The notes beneath the pieces are model-generated. The model was given only the letters and a program-made list of their open reading frames with translations, was not told the DNA's origin and searched no databases. This document shows, piece after piece, positions 27,586 to 35,939 of a DNA stretch of 64,000 nt. Origin of the DNA: Arthrobacter sp. AZCC_0090 (GTDB lineage Bacteria; Actinomycetota; Actinomycetes; Actinomycetales; Micrococcaceae); the NCBI RefSeq assembly GCF_014207375.1, contig NZ_JACHEE010000006.1, positions 124,001-188,000 on the forward strand. The letters run 5' to 3'. Position 1 is the first letter of the stretch. Each line of letters starts with the position of its first letter. Position numbers and translations under genes: made by a program.

Positions 27586-28856
27586 GCTGCGGCTCCCTCG
27601 GTGGCTGTGTTGGCGGAGGTTTCTGTTGCGCTGTTGTAGTTAACGTGGTGCGGGTTCTCCCAAATCACCGTGGCGCCCATGCCCAAGCCGATGCACATCG
27701 TGGTGAGCCCAAAGCGGACTGACGGGTCTTCTTCGAACTGGCGCGCCAACTGGTTCATGAGCCGCACGCCGGAAGATGCGAGGGGGTGCCCGACGGCGAT
27801 CGCCCCGCCGTAGCGGTTGACGCGGGGATCGTCGTCGGCGATCCCGAAGTAGTCCAGGAAGCTCAAGACCTGCACAGCGAAGGCTTCGTTGATCTCGAAC
27901 AGGCCGATGTCGTCGATGCCGAGTCCGGCGTTCTTGAGGGCCTTCTCGGTGGCCGGAACCGGCCCGATACCCATGACTTCGGGTTCGACTCCGGCGAAGG
28001 CATAGGAGACCAAACGCATCTTCACGGAAAGACCTAGTTCTTCGGCAGCCTCGGCGGAGGCCAGGAGCGCCGCCGTCGCGCCGTCGTTCAAACCGGCGGC
28101 ATTGCCCGCGGTGACGCGGCCGTGGGCCCGGAAAGGCGTGCGAAGCTCTGCGAGGTCATCCACGGTGGTTCCGGGGCGTGGTGGCTCGTCGGCAGTGTTG
28201 ACTGTCCAGCCTTGTCCTGGCTTCATCGTGGCGACAGGGACCAGGTCCGGCTGGATCTGGTCCTTACCGTAGGCCGCCGCAAGTTTTGCCTGCGAAGCCG
28301 CCGCATAAGTGTCCGTGCGCTCTTTGGTGATCGCCGGGAAGCGATCGTGGAGGGTCTCGGCCGTGTTTCCCATGTTCAGCGCGGCTGGATCCACGATCCG
28401 CTCGGACATGAACCGTGGGTTCGGATCCGCACCGGACCCCATGGGGTGATTGCCCATGTGCTCTACGCCGCCGGCAATCACGACGTCATACGCGCCGAAA
28501 CCGATGCCGCTCGCCGTCGTCGTGACCGCGGTCATTGCCCCGGCACACATGCGGTCGATCGCAAAACCGGGCACACTGCGGGGGAGGCCGGCCAAGAGGG
28601 CGGCGGTCCGCCCGATGGTCAGGCCTTGGTCGCCGGTCTGCGTCGTGGCGGCGATGGCGACTTCGTCAACGCGTTCGGCGGGGAGAGCCGGATTGCGGCG
28701 CATCAGTTCGCGAATGCACTTGACCACGAGGTCGTCGGCGCGGGTGCCTGCATAGATGCCCTTTTCGCCCGCTTTCCCGAACGGCGTCCGGACACCGTCC
28801 ACGAAGACGACGTCGCGGACTGCCCGCGGCTTGGCGCTGTTCCCGGTATGGCTCAT
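27582..28856 (-). CDS. fadA: Acetyl-CoA C-acyltransferase (thiolase, FadA)
   Basis: Beta subunit of the beta-oxidation complex: thiolytic cleavage of 3-ketoacyl-CoA. The ATG at 28856 (MSHTGNSAKPRAVRD) has GAGGAG seven bases upstream; a longer frame has none. Of 424 residues, C104 in DRMCAGAMTA is the acyl-accepting cysteine, VGHPLASSG gives the catalytic histidine and TMCIGLGMGA the second cysteine. First gene of the fadAB operon; upstream lies a repeat-rich intergenic region. Confidence 0.93.
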   Translation of the reverse strand: MSHTGNSAKPRAVRDVVFVDGVRTPFGKAGEKGIYAGTRADDLVVKCIRELMRRNPALPAERVDEVAIAATTQTGDQGLTIGRTAALLAGLPRSVPGFAIDRMCAGAMTAVTTTASGIGFGAYDVVIAGGVEHMGNHPMGSGADPNPRFMSERIVDPAALNMGNTAETLHDRFPAITKERTDTYAAASQAKLAAAYGKDQIQPDLVPVATMKPGQGWTVNTADEPPRPGTTVDDLAELRTPFRAHGRVTAGNAAGLNDGATAALLASAEAAEELGLSVKMRLVSYAFAGVEPEVMGIGPVPATEKALKNAGLGIDDIGLFEINEAFAVQVLSFLDYFGIADDDPRVNRYGGAIAVGHPLASSGVRLMNQLARQFEEDPSVRFGLTTMCIGLGMGATVIWENPHHVNYNSATETSANTATEGAAA

Positions 28857-28960
28857 GTGTGGCTCCTCGTTGAGACATGGATGCCGGACAGTCCTCATAG
28901 GGGAAGCCGGTGTCATTCACAGCTATGTTACTCGTGGGTAACTTAGCGCGCAAGGCGATC

Positions 28961-29095
28961 CATTTCGGACGCTCACTCACATATATCGTCTTCCCGCGGG
29001 ATCCTCGCTCACATCTATCGCGGAATGCACCTGGAAAAAAGCCCACATGTGAGCGGGCGTCATGCCGGAGGGTCCGATATGTGAGCGTGCGTCAC
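28961..29095. repeat. Cluster of short inverted GCTCACAT/ATGTGAGC repeats (REP-like)
   Basis: The 315-base gap upstream of fadA holds four copies of a roughly 13-20 base unit: GCTCACTCACATATATCG and CGCTCACATCTATCG on one side, ACATGTGAGCGGGCGTCA and CGATATGTGAGCGTGCGTCA on the other. The outer and inner pairs are inverted and could fold into nested hairpins. No coding potential is seen in the gap. The same core occurs in the hairpin after ribH (55758-55816). Confidence 0.6.
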
Positions 29096-29107
29096 AGGGG
29101 GACGGCA

Positions 29108-29147
29108 AAGGCCTGCCTCTGGACCATTCGGTCCGGCGGCAGGCCTT
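29108..29147 (-). terminator. Hairpin downstream of rnd
   Basis: AAGGCCTGCC (29108-29117) and GGCAGGCCTT (29138-29147) are perfect arms around a 20-base loop, 25 bases past the rnd stop on the minus strand. Confidence 0.6.
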
Positions 29148-29171
29148 CCGCGCTCTCTGCGGGCCAATTGA

Positions 29172-30560
29172 TCAGGAACGTGCACTGTCCTTCTCGTCCC
29201 GGTTGTTGCCTTGGCTTTCGTCCTGGGATTTCGGAGCGGGGTTCCGAGGCTCTTTGGGTTCCTTCGGCGGCAGCGGCTGTGGATTCAGTGACGCCTCGGT
29301 GAGGATCGGCGCCGTGATGGCGATTTGCCATTCCCGGGCGCCGAGGGCGCGCAGCTCTTCCGACACGGACTCGACCGTGATGTCCGACGGCGGCCGCCAC
29401 AGCACGCGCCGCATGTAATCCGGCGTGAGCAGGTTCTCCACGGGAAGTTTGAGCTCGTCGGCCGCCGCCTGGAGCCGTGGACGGGCAGTGCCCAGGCGCG
29501 CTGCGGCCTCGGGATCCCGGTCCGTCCAGACGCGCGGTGGCGGGGGAGCATTGGTTGGAAGATGCAGCGGAGGAAGGTCCTCGGTGTTCTTTACAGCGGC
29601 GATGCAGCGCAGCCAGCGCGGTGCTTCCCGCTGTGCGGCCCGACCGTGGAAGCCCTTGGTGGCCAGGAGCTGCGGAACGGTGGTGGGCATGGCCTTTGCC
29701 GCGGCGACCAAGGCTGAATCGGGAATCAGGCGGCTCGGAGCAACGTCACGCTTGCGTGCCAACTGGTCCCGTTCATGCCACAGCTCGCGTACGGCTGCCA
29801 ATTGGCGGCGATCACGGATCTGGTGCAGGCCGGAGGTCTTGCGCCACGGATCGACCCGGGGGGCCGGGAGCCCGGCGGCGAGGATGCCGGCGAATTCCTG
29901 CTCGGCAAATTCGAGCTTCCCATCTGCTTCCAGGAGTTCGATGAGTTCTTCGCGTAGCTCGGCGAGGACCTCGACGTCGAGGGCCGCATACCGCAGCCAC
30001 GGTTCGGGAAGGGGGCGGGTGGACCAGTCGGCCGCTGAGTGTTCTTTAGCGAGGCCAAAGCCCAGGAGTTGCTCGATGACGGCTGCGAGGCCGACCCGGG
30101 GCAGCCCTGCAAGCCGTGCGGCGAGCTCGGTGTCGAAGAGCTTGTCCGGCCACATGCCTAGTTCGGCCAGGCACGGAAGATCCTGCGTCGCGGCATGCAG
30201 GATCCACTCGACGCCGCTCAGCGCTTCGTTGACGATCTTCAGGTCGTCGAAGGGCTCCGGGTCGATCAGCCAGGTACCTGCGCCGTCACGCCGGATCTGT
30301 ACCAGGAAGGCGCGTTGTCCGTAGCGGAAGCCGGAGGCGCGCTCTGCGTCGACCCCTGCGGGGCCGGTTCCTGCGGCGATGGCGGCGGCGCACCGCTCCA
30401 AGCCGGACATGGTGTCGATGACAAGGGGTACGCCCTCGCGTGGGGCATCCAGATCGATGATTTCGGGTATCCGGCCCTCAAAGCCGTCTACCGTGATGTG
30501 TGGGGTGGGATCAGCAGCCGGAGCGCCGGCTGTGGTGGGTTCCAGATTTTCAGGGGTCAT
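29172..30560 (-). CDS. rnd: Ribonuclease D
   Basis: A 462-residue 3'-5' exoribonuclease of the DEDD family with an HRDC domain. Exo motifs: I VDAERASGFRYGQRAFLVQI (D and E), II WILHAATQDLPCL, III YAALDVEVLAEL with the Tyr/Asp pair. HRDC-like helices run from about 230 to 310 (LHQIRDRRQLAAVRELWHER). The C-terminus is Pro/Glu/Lys-rich and disordered. 68 bases downstream of DUF3000. Confidence 0.88.
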   Translation of the reverse strand: MTPENLEPTTAGAPAADPTPHITVDGFEGRIPEIIDLDAPREGVPLVIDTMSGLERCAAAIAAGTGPAGVDAERASGFRYGQRAFLVQIRRDGAGTWLIDPEPFDDLKIVNEALSGVEWILHAATQDLPCLAELGMWPDKLFDTELAARLAGLPRVGLAAVIEQLLGFGLAKEHSAADWSTRPLPEPWLRYAALDVEVLAELREELIELLEADGKLEFAEQEFAGILAAGLPAPRVDPWRKTSGLHQIRDRRQLAAVRELWHERDQLARKRDVAPSRLIPDSALVAAAKAMPTTVPQLLATKGFHGRAAQREAPRWLRCIAAVKNTEDLPPLHLPTNAPPPPRVWTDRDPEAAARLGTARPRLQAAADELKLPVENLLTPDYMRRVLWRPPSDITVESVSEELRALGAREWQIAITAPILTEASLNPQPLPPKEPKEPRNPAPKSQDESQGNNRDEKDSARS

Positions 30561-30628
30561 GGTGCCTTCAGTTTACCGACTCTGTTCGGGGCCGGTCCGG
30601 CCGGGATTCCAGCGAGCTTCCAGCTCTT

Positions 30629-31303
30629 TCATGTAAGCCGCCGATGTGGCAGCGGCGTGACGCCGGGAGGCAGGGGAGGGAGGCCTGCGAACGTGCAGAC
30701 CATGTCGCACCACGCCTCCAAGTGCGCCTGGGCATCGGAAGACGCTGGTGTCCACGATGCGCGGAGTTCGATGTCGATGGTCTCCGGCCTTTCGGCCAAG
30801 GTGCCGAAGCTCTCGGACAGGATGCGTGTGGCCGTTCCCCCCGCCGCCCGGTACTGGGCGGAATGGCTTTCGAGAGCATCGACGAGCCAGGTCCAGGCCA
30901 CGGAACCGAGCATGGCGTCGTTGCCCATGTCGGCTTCCAGCTGGGCCCTGATGTAGGTGACGATCCGGAATTCCCCGTCCCACACCGCCGAGCCGTCGGG
31001 ATCATGGAGAAGGATGAACCTGCCTGTCGCGAGTTCATCGTCTTCGTCATCCGCCGTACCGGCGAAACCGGAGGCGCCGGGGGTGTTTTCTTTGGTAAAT
31101 GCGATGGCCGCCGGGCCATGGACAGGAGTTCGGCCAGGACGCGTCGAGCGGCTGAAAACCTCCGCCCCCAAGGCCACGGCATAGGGGGCCAAGCGGGAGG
31201 GCGCCGGAATCTCCGCGAGCCGCAGCTCACTCCGGCACTGTGCTTTTCGTAGCGTTCCCAACGCATGCAAGAAATCCGCGGGAACCTGTGCGAGTGCGTT
31301 CAC
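30629..31303 (-). CDS. DUF3000 domain-containing protein
   Basis: A 224-residue soluble protein, start MNALAQVPADFLHALGTLR. Actinobacterial family without known function, usually located beside rnd. Conserved stretches are IPAPSRLAPYAVALGAEV, GRFILLHDPDGSAVWDGEFR, the SVAWTWLVDAL helix and IELRASWTP. No catalytic motif is evident. Confidence 0.85.
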   Translation of the reverse strand: MNALAQVPADFLHALGTLRKAQCRSELRLAEIPAPSRLAPYAVALGAEVFSRSTRPGRTPVHGPAAIAFTKENTPGASGFAGTADDEDDELATGRFILLHDPDGSAVWDGEFRIVTYIRAQLEADMGNDAMLGSVAWTWLVDALESHSAQYRAAGGTATRILSESFGTLAERPETIDIELRASWTPASSDAQAHLEAWCDMVCTFAGLPPLPPGVTPLPHRRLT

Positions 31304-31364
31304 CTTCGCAGATTATGTGTCCGAGGCGGCGAAAGCTTGAAGCCACGCCGCCCCGTCCAGCGGC

Positions 31365-32477
31365 CTATGCCGAGGCCAGCTCACGCTTGATTGCGGCAAC
31401 GAAGGAATCTATGTCCTCTTCCGTGGTGTCGAAAGAACACATCCAGCGCACTTCGCGGTTCGCTTCGTTCCAGTCATAGAACTTGAAAGACGGGCGAAGG
31501 CGGTCGGCGACGCCGGCCGGGAGCACCGCGAAGACCCCGTTGGACTCGGTGGCCTGCGTGGGTTCCACACCGTCGATGGAATCCACCGCGGCACGCAACC
31601 GCGCGGCCATGGCGTTAGCGTGTGCTGCCGAGCGAAGCCACAGCCCGGACTCCAGGAGCGCGATGAACTGGGCCGAAATGAAGCGCATCTTCGAGGCCAG
31701 CTGCATGTTCATCTTGCGAAGGAACTTCAGCCCATGTGCGGCCTCCGGGTTTAGCGCCACCACTACCTCGCCGAACAGCAGCCCGTTCTTAGTGCCGCCG
31801 AAGGACAAAATGTCCACACCGGCGTCGCGGGTGAACATCCGCAAAGGCACGCCAAGGTGGGCTGCAGCATTGGCGAGCCGGGCGCCGTCCATGTGCAATT
31901 TCATGCCCTTGGCATGGATGTGGTCGGCGATCGCCCGGATTTCTTCCGGCGTGTAGCACGTGCCAAGCTCCGTGGTCTGCGTGATGGACACGGCCAGCGG
32001 CTGCGCACGGTGCTCGTCGCCCCAGCCCCAAGCCTCACGGTCGATCAGCTCGGGAGTCAGCTTGCCATCCGGAGTAGGGACCTGGAGGAGCTTGATGCCG
32101 CCGATTCGCTCGGGCGCGCCGTTTTCGTCCATGTTGATGTGGGCAGTCGAGGCGCAGATGACGGCACCCCAGCGCGGCAGCAGTGACTGCAGCGACAACA
32201 CATTGGCCCCAGTGCCGTTGAAGACCGGGAAACACTCGATGCCGGCGCCGAAGTGCTGCTCCATGACTTCCTGGAGCCGCTCCGTGTACTGGTCCTCGCC
32301 GTAGGAGACCTGGTGGCCGCCATTCGCTGCTGCGAGGGCCGCCAGGATTTCAGGGTGGACTCCGGAGTAGTTGTCCGAAGCGAATCCGCGGACCGAGGGA
32401 TCGTGGAGGCGTCCTGCGGCTTCGGTGTCCAGGCCGGCCGGGAATTCTTTTGTAATGCTCGTCACTTGTTCATTCAC
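31365..32477 (-). CDS. Threonine aldolase family protein (low specificity)
   Basis: PLP-dependent enzyme splitting L-threonine/allo-threonine to glycine and acetaldehyde, 370 residues. Fold-type I markers: RGFASDNYSGVHPEI near the N-terminus, GTGANVLSLQSLL, MDGARLANAAAHLG and the PLP-binding lysine in DILSFGGTKNGLLFGE. Nine bases downstream of the SDR gene, so probably in one transcript with SDR and DUF6421. Confidence 0.9.
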   Translation of the reverse strand: MNEQVTSITKEFPAGLDTEAAGRLHDPSVRGFASDNYSGVHPEILAALAAANGGHQVSYGEDQYTERLQEVMEQHFGAGIECFPVFNGTGANVLSLQSLLPRWGAVICASTAHINMDENGAPERIGGIKLLQVPTPDGKLTPELIDREAWGWGDEHRAQPLAVSITQTTELGTCYTPEEIRAIADHIHAKGMKLHMDGARLANAAAHLGVPLRMFTRDAGVDILSFGGTKNGLLFGEVVVALNPEAAHGLKFLRKMNMQLASKMRFISAQFIALLESGLWLRSAAHANAMAARLRAAVDSIDGVEPTQATESNGVFAVLPAGVADRLRPSFKFYDWNEANREVRWMCSFDTTEEDIDSFVAAIKRELASA

Positions 32478-32486
32478 GCTTTCAGT

Positions 32487-33227
32487 CTATTTGGCCAGAA
32501 GGAGGCGCTGTCCGTTCAGTTCCGCTGCTGGCTTGTCGAAGAGCCCGACGGCCGCCGCCGCCAGTTCCTCGACGTCCGTGTATCCGGGGAATTTCCGCTC
32601 GGGATGTTCCCTCCGCATCGCCGCGTCCAGGAGTGACTTGACCACAAAGACGACGGCGGCGCTGTGCTGTTCCGTGGGTTCGTCCGTGTTGCCTGAGTTG
32701 CCTGCTTGATCGCGGCGGAACCCGTCGGCCACGGCCAGGGTCCAGGTCTCCGCGGCAGCCTTGGCCGCCGCGTAGGTGGCGGCTCCCGCAGTGGGCGCGG
32801 CGACCGCCGTCGAACTCACCATGGCGAAGCGTCCCCTAGGGGAGGCCTCAAGATCCTTGTAGAAGACCCGCGAAACGTTCCTCAGCGTGGTGATGGCGCT
32901 TTGTTCAAGGGCATCCCAGTCCTCGTCGGGCTGGTCTTCGATTCCCTTGGCACCGCGCCATCCGCCCACGAGGTGGATGACGCCGTCGATCCGTTCTGCG
33001 CTTCCGCGGATTTTCGAGGCGAGCTCGCGCACCGACGCCAGTTTTGAAAGATCGCAGACGAGAGGGACAACGCGATCGCCCGCTTCGGCCGCCGCAGCCT
33101 TGATACGGGCGTCGTCCGAACCGACGGTAAATACCTGATGCCCGGCAGCCGCGAAAGCGCTGGCGACGGCAATGCCCGAGGAGTTGCTGCCGCCTGTGAC
33201 GACGACGCTCAACGGATCGCCGGCCAT
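32487..33227 (-). CDS. SDR family NAD(P)-dependent oxidoreductase
   Basis: A 246-residue classical short-chain dehydrogenase. Cofactor loop VTGGSNSSGIAVASAFA near residue 11, a catalytic Ser in MVSSTAVAAP and YAAAKAA (YxxxK). Substrate unknown. Its start codon shares bases with the DUF6421 stop, which implies that the two products are made together. Confidence 0.88.
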   Translation of the reverse strand: MAGDPLSVVVTGGSNSSGIAVASAFAAAGHQVFTVGSDDARIKAAAAEAGDRVVPLVCDLSKLASVRELASKIRGSAERIDGVIHLVGGWRGAKGIEDQPDEDWDALEQSAITTLRNVSRVFYKDLEASPRGRFAMVSSTAVAAPTAGAATYAAAKAAAETWTLAVADGFRRDQAGNSGNTDEPTEQHSAAVVFVVKSLLDAAMRREHPERKFPGYTDVEELAAAAVGLFDKPAAELNGQRLLLAK

Positions 33228-34603
33228 CAGGCTGCGGTCAGTCCGGTAGTGCCGGTGATGCCCGTGGTTGACTCGATGATGGGACGCATTTTCTTCTCCA
33301 GTGCTTCGTAGAACATGGACAGGGGGAATTCATCGTCGAGGACCTGGTCGGTAAGGCCGCGGGGCGGCCCGTCGAGTGGCAATGCCTCTGGGCCCTTCGC
33401 CCAGACCGAGGCCGGGTGTGGAGTGACCGTACTGGAAATGAGCTTATATGCAGCGAGCCAATGGGCGGCCTTGGGGCGGTCGATGGAGCGCCAGTACAGT
33501 TCCTCGATCTGCGCGCCGAGCTCGACGACGACGGCGGCGGCTTCGTCCCAGTCGATGCTGAGCTTGCTGTCGGTCCAGTGCAGGACGTGGTGCTGGTGCA
33601 TCCAGGCGAAGAGGAGCTGGCCGCCCAGGCCGTCGTAGTTGCGGACCCGGTTGCCCGTGATGGCGAAGCGGAAAATACGGTCGAAGATGACGGCGTACTG
33701 GACGAGCTTGGCGTGGCGTCGGGCGTCGGGCGAGGCTTCCTCATCCTTCTCGATCCGGACGGATTCACGGAAGGCCGTCAGATCGCAGCGGAGTTCTTCG
33801 AGCGAATAGAGGAAGAACGGCATGCGCTGCTTGATCATGAAGGGGTCGAAGGGGAGGTCCCCGCGCATGTGGGTGCGGTCATGGATCAGGTCCCACATGA
33901 CGAAGGTCCGCTGCGTGAGCTCCTGGTCATCCAAAAGCTCGGCGGCATCTGCGGGCAGCTGCAGGGATGTTGTTGTTGCGGCTGCCTTGAGGACACGGCG
34001 GAAGCGTGCGGCCTCGCGGTCGGCAAAGATGGCACCCCACGTGAAGGCAGGCGTCTGGCGAACTGCGACGGTCTCGGGAAAGAGAACGGCCGAATTGGTG
34101 TCGTAGCCCGGGGTGAAGTCCAGGAAACGGATGGGCACGAAAAGCTTGTTTGAGTAGTCGCCGGCCTCCAGCGCGCCGATGAACTCAGGCCAGATCACCT
34201 CGATGAGGACAGCCTCCACGAGGCGGCTGGTGCTGCCGTTCTGGGTGTACATGGGGAACACGACCAGGTGCTGGAGCCCGTCCTCGCGGTGTTCCTGGGG
34301 CTGGAAAGCCAGAAGGGAGTCGAGGAAGTCCGGGACTCCGAAACCGGCATCGGCCCAACGGCCGAAATCCGTGACCAGGAGTTCAAGATATGCGGAGTCG
34401 TGGGGAAAGGCGGGAGCCAGGCTCTTGATGGCCTCCATGATGGTGGCCGTGTACTCCCGGGCTGCCCCATGGTGCATGGAATCCTGGATGGAGCCGTCCT
34501 GGCTCTGGAACGCCTGGAGGGCAGTGGCTGCGGCCTTCAGAGAGATCCAGTCCCGGTTGTCCGAGGTGATGCGCGGACGGGTGGTGGTAGCGGTGGTGGT
34601 CAT
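33227..34603 (-). CDS. DUF6421 family protein
   Basis: A 458-residue cytosolic protein of unknown function, start MTTTATTTRPRITSDNRDW with an AAGGCACCG RBS-like stretch. Predicted mainly alpha-helical. Notable conserved-looking clusters of metal-ligand residues are LIHDRTHMRGDLPFDPF (residues about 245-260), WMHQHHVLHW (about 345-355) and the Glu-rich EELYWRSIDRPKAAHW. No signal peptide or membrane helix. Overlaps the SDR gene and heads the SDR-threonine aldolase transcript. Confidence 0.7.
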   Translation of the reverse strand: MTTTATTTRPRITSDNRDWISLKAAATALQAFQSQDGSIQDSMHHGAAREYTATIMEAIKSLAPAFPHDSAYLELLVTDFGRWADAGFGVPDFLDSLLAFQPQEHREDGLQHLVVFPMYTQNGSTSRLVEAVLIEVIWPEFIGALEAGDYSNKLFVPIRFLDFTPGYDTNSAVLFPETVAVRQTPAFTWGAIFADREAARFRRVLKAAATTTSLQLPADAAELLDDQELTQRTFVMWDLIHDRTHMRGDLPFDPFMIKQRMPFFLYSLEELRCDLTAFRESVRIEKDEEASPDARRHAKLVQYAVIFDRIFRFAITGNRVRNYDGLGGQLLFAWMHQHHVLHWTDSKLSIDWDEAAAVVVELGAQIEELYWRSIDRPKAAHWLAAYKLISSTVTPHPASVWAKGPEALPLDGPPRGLTDQVLDDEFPLSMFYEALEKKMRPIIESTTGITGTTGLTAA

Positions 34604-34791
34604 CGTTGACGGTGCCTTTCCTCAAGAATCGTTGTTCTGAGGTGAGCGTAGCAAGCGGTCAGAGTCGCTAATTCAAAAGTGGCTTGAGCATAAGAAACTC
34701 TTGTGCAAGTGCTTCCGGCAGCCCCCGCAAGGTCCAGCCCGGGCAGGGCTGGCCGTGGGGACCGCCGGCTACTTGGGGTTGCCGATTGGAA

Positions 34792-35283
34792 TTACTGCCC
34801 GGCCGGGGACTCGACGAGCTTGAGCGAAACGGAATTAATGCAGTACCGCTGGTCGGTCGGCGTACCGTAGCCCTCGCCCTCGAAAACATGGCCCAAGTGA
34901 GAATCGCAATTAGCGCAGCGGACTTCTACGCGATCCATGCCCAAGGTGCGGTCATGGATGTACCTGACGGTGCCCTCTGCGAGAGGTGCCCAGAAAGAGG
35001 GCCAACCGCAATGCGAATCGAATTTCTCATTGCTGGTGAAAAGCTCCGCGCCGCAGGCACGGCACTGGTAGACGCCCGCAGTATGTGTGTCCCAATATTC
35101 ACCCGTATAGGGGCGTTCCGTCCCGGCCTCGCGAAGAACCCTGAACTCTTCCGGGGTAAGTTCTTCGCGCCACTCAGCGTCCGTCTTCTCCACGCATTGC
35201 CCGTCCTTGGGGACTTCTTGGAGGGGTACCCCGGCCAAGGGATCCGCGGCTTGGAAGTACTTCCTGTTATCTGCAGTGCTCAT
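34792..35283 (-). CDS. msrB: Peptide-methionine (R)-S-oxide reductase
   Basis: Repairs methionine-R-sulfoxide in proteins. 163 residues. Zinc cysteines C74/C77 (CRAC) and C123/C126 (CANC), catalytic C148 in QRYCINSVSL, and C92 in HCGWPSFW; GHVFEG is the substrate pocket. Complete MsrB fold. Follows the hypothetical gene by 13 bases on the same strand. Confidence 0.95.
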   Translation of the reverse strand: MSTADNRKYFQAADPLAGVPLQEVPKDGQCVEKTDAEWREELTPEEFRVLREAGTERPYTGEYWDTHTAGVYQCRACGAELFTSNEKFDSHCGWPSFWAPLAEGTVRYIHDRTLGMDRVEVRCANCDSHLGHVFEGEGYGTPTDQRYCINSVSLKLVESPAGQ

Positions 35284-35296
35284 GCTCTCTCAACGC

Positions 35297-35788
35297 TCAC
35301 GAGTCGCCGATAAATCCCGAGCCCGCGTATAGATGCAGCACGGGTAGTCCCAACTGGTCCTGGGCCTTGTTCGCCCAATCTGTATGGAAGGTATCGGCAA
35401 TAGCGTGCGGGCGGGTGACCACCACTGCCTGTGCGGCGTTAAGGGCCTTGACCTTGGATACCAAGCCGGCAACTGCGCCGCCGTCCACGATTTCACCTGT
35501 GACCCCGCCACCTAGACCCTCCAAGGTAGCGAGGGAGGCCGACAAGGCTTCCGTGGCCTGCGCCCGCTCCGATTGGGGATCAGGTGCCTCTGCGACGAGG
35601 TCCCGGAAGGCCTTGGCCACTTCAAGCATCGAAAGGTTTTCGAGGAAGTCGACGAGCAAGTGCCGTTCGGTGTTCGCCGGCACCAGCACCACCAGGGGCG
35701 AGTCCCCGCCGTCGAGCAGTTTGGCAATATTGACGCGGTCGTCCGGGCCGAGAGGCTCTTCGGTAAGGATGACGATTGGATCACTCAT
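35297..35788 (-). CDS. Conserved hypothetical protein (co-oriented with msrB)
   Basis: The ATG at 35788 (MSDPIVILTEEPLGPDDRVN) gives 163 residues; longer in-frame extensions have no support. The alternating strand-helix pattern (PLVVLVPANTERHLLVDFLE, AVVVTRPHAIADTFHTDWANK, GLPVLHLYAGSGFIGDS) suggests a Rossmann-like or universal-stress-like fold, but I recognise no family. Placed 13 bases upstream of msrB, so an oxidative-stress link is conceivable. Confidence 0.7.
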   Translation of the reverse strand: MSDPIVILTEEPLGPDDRVNIAKLLDGGDSPLVVLVPANTERHLLVDFLENLSMLEVAKAFRDLVAEAPDPQSERAQATEALSASLATLEGLGGGVTGEIVDGGAVAGLVSKVKALNAAQAVVVTRPHAIADTFHTDWANKAQDQLGLPVLHLYAGSGFIGDS

Positions 35789-35939
35789 GGCTACAGCGTA
35801 GACCTGAGGCGCTCCGGGTGGCATGGTTTGGCCCGGCAATTCTGTCCCGGCTGTGGAGCTGCCGTGGTTGTGCCTCCTAGACAGCACACAGACAGAACGG
35901 CTGTTCAAAGCACAGCCCCGCAACCGGGACAATGGTCAC

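Noticed and set aside
34668..34889. Small minus-strand frame downstream of msrB
   Set aside because: Overlaps msrB in another frame, no RBS or recognisable motif.
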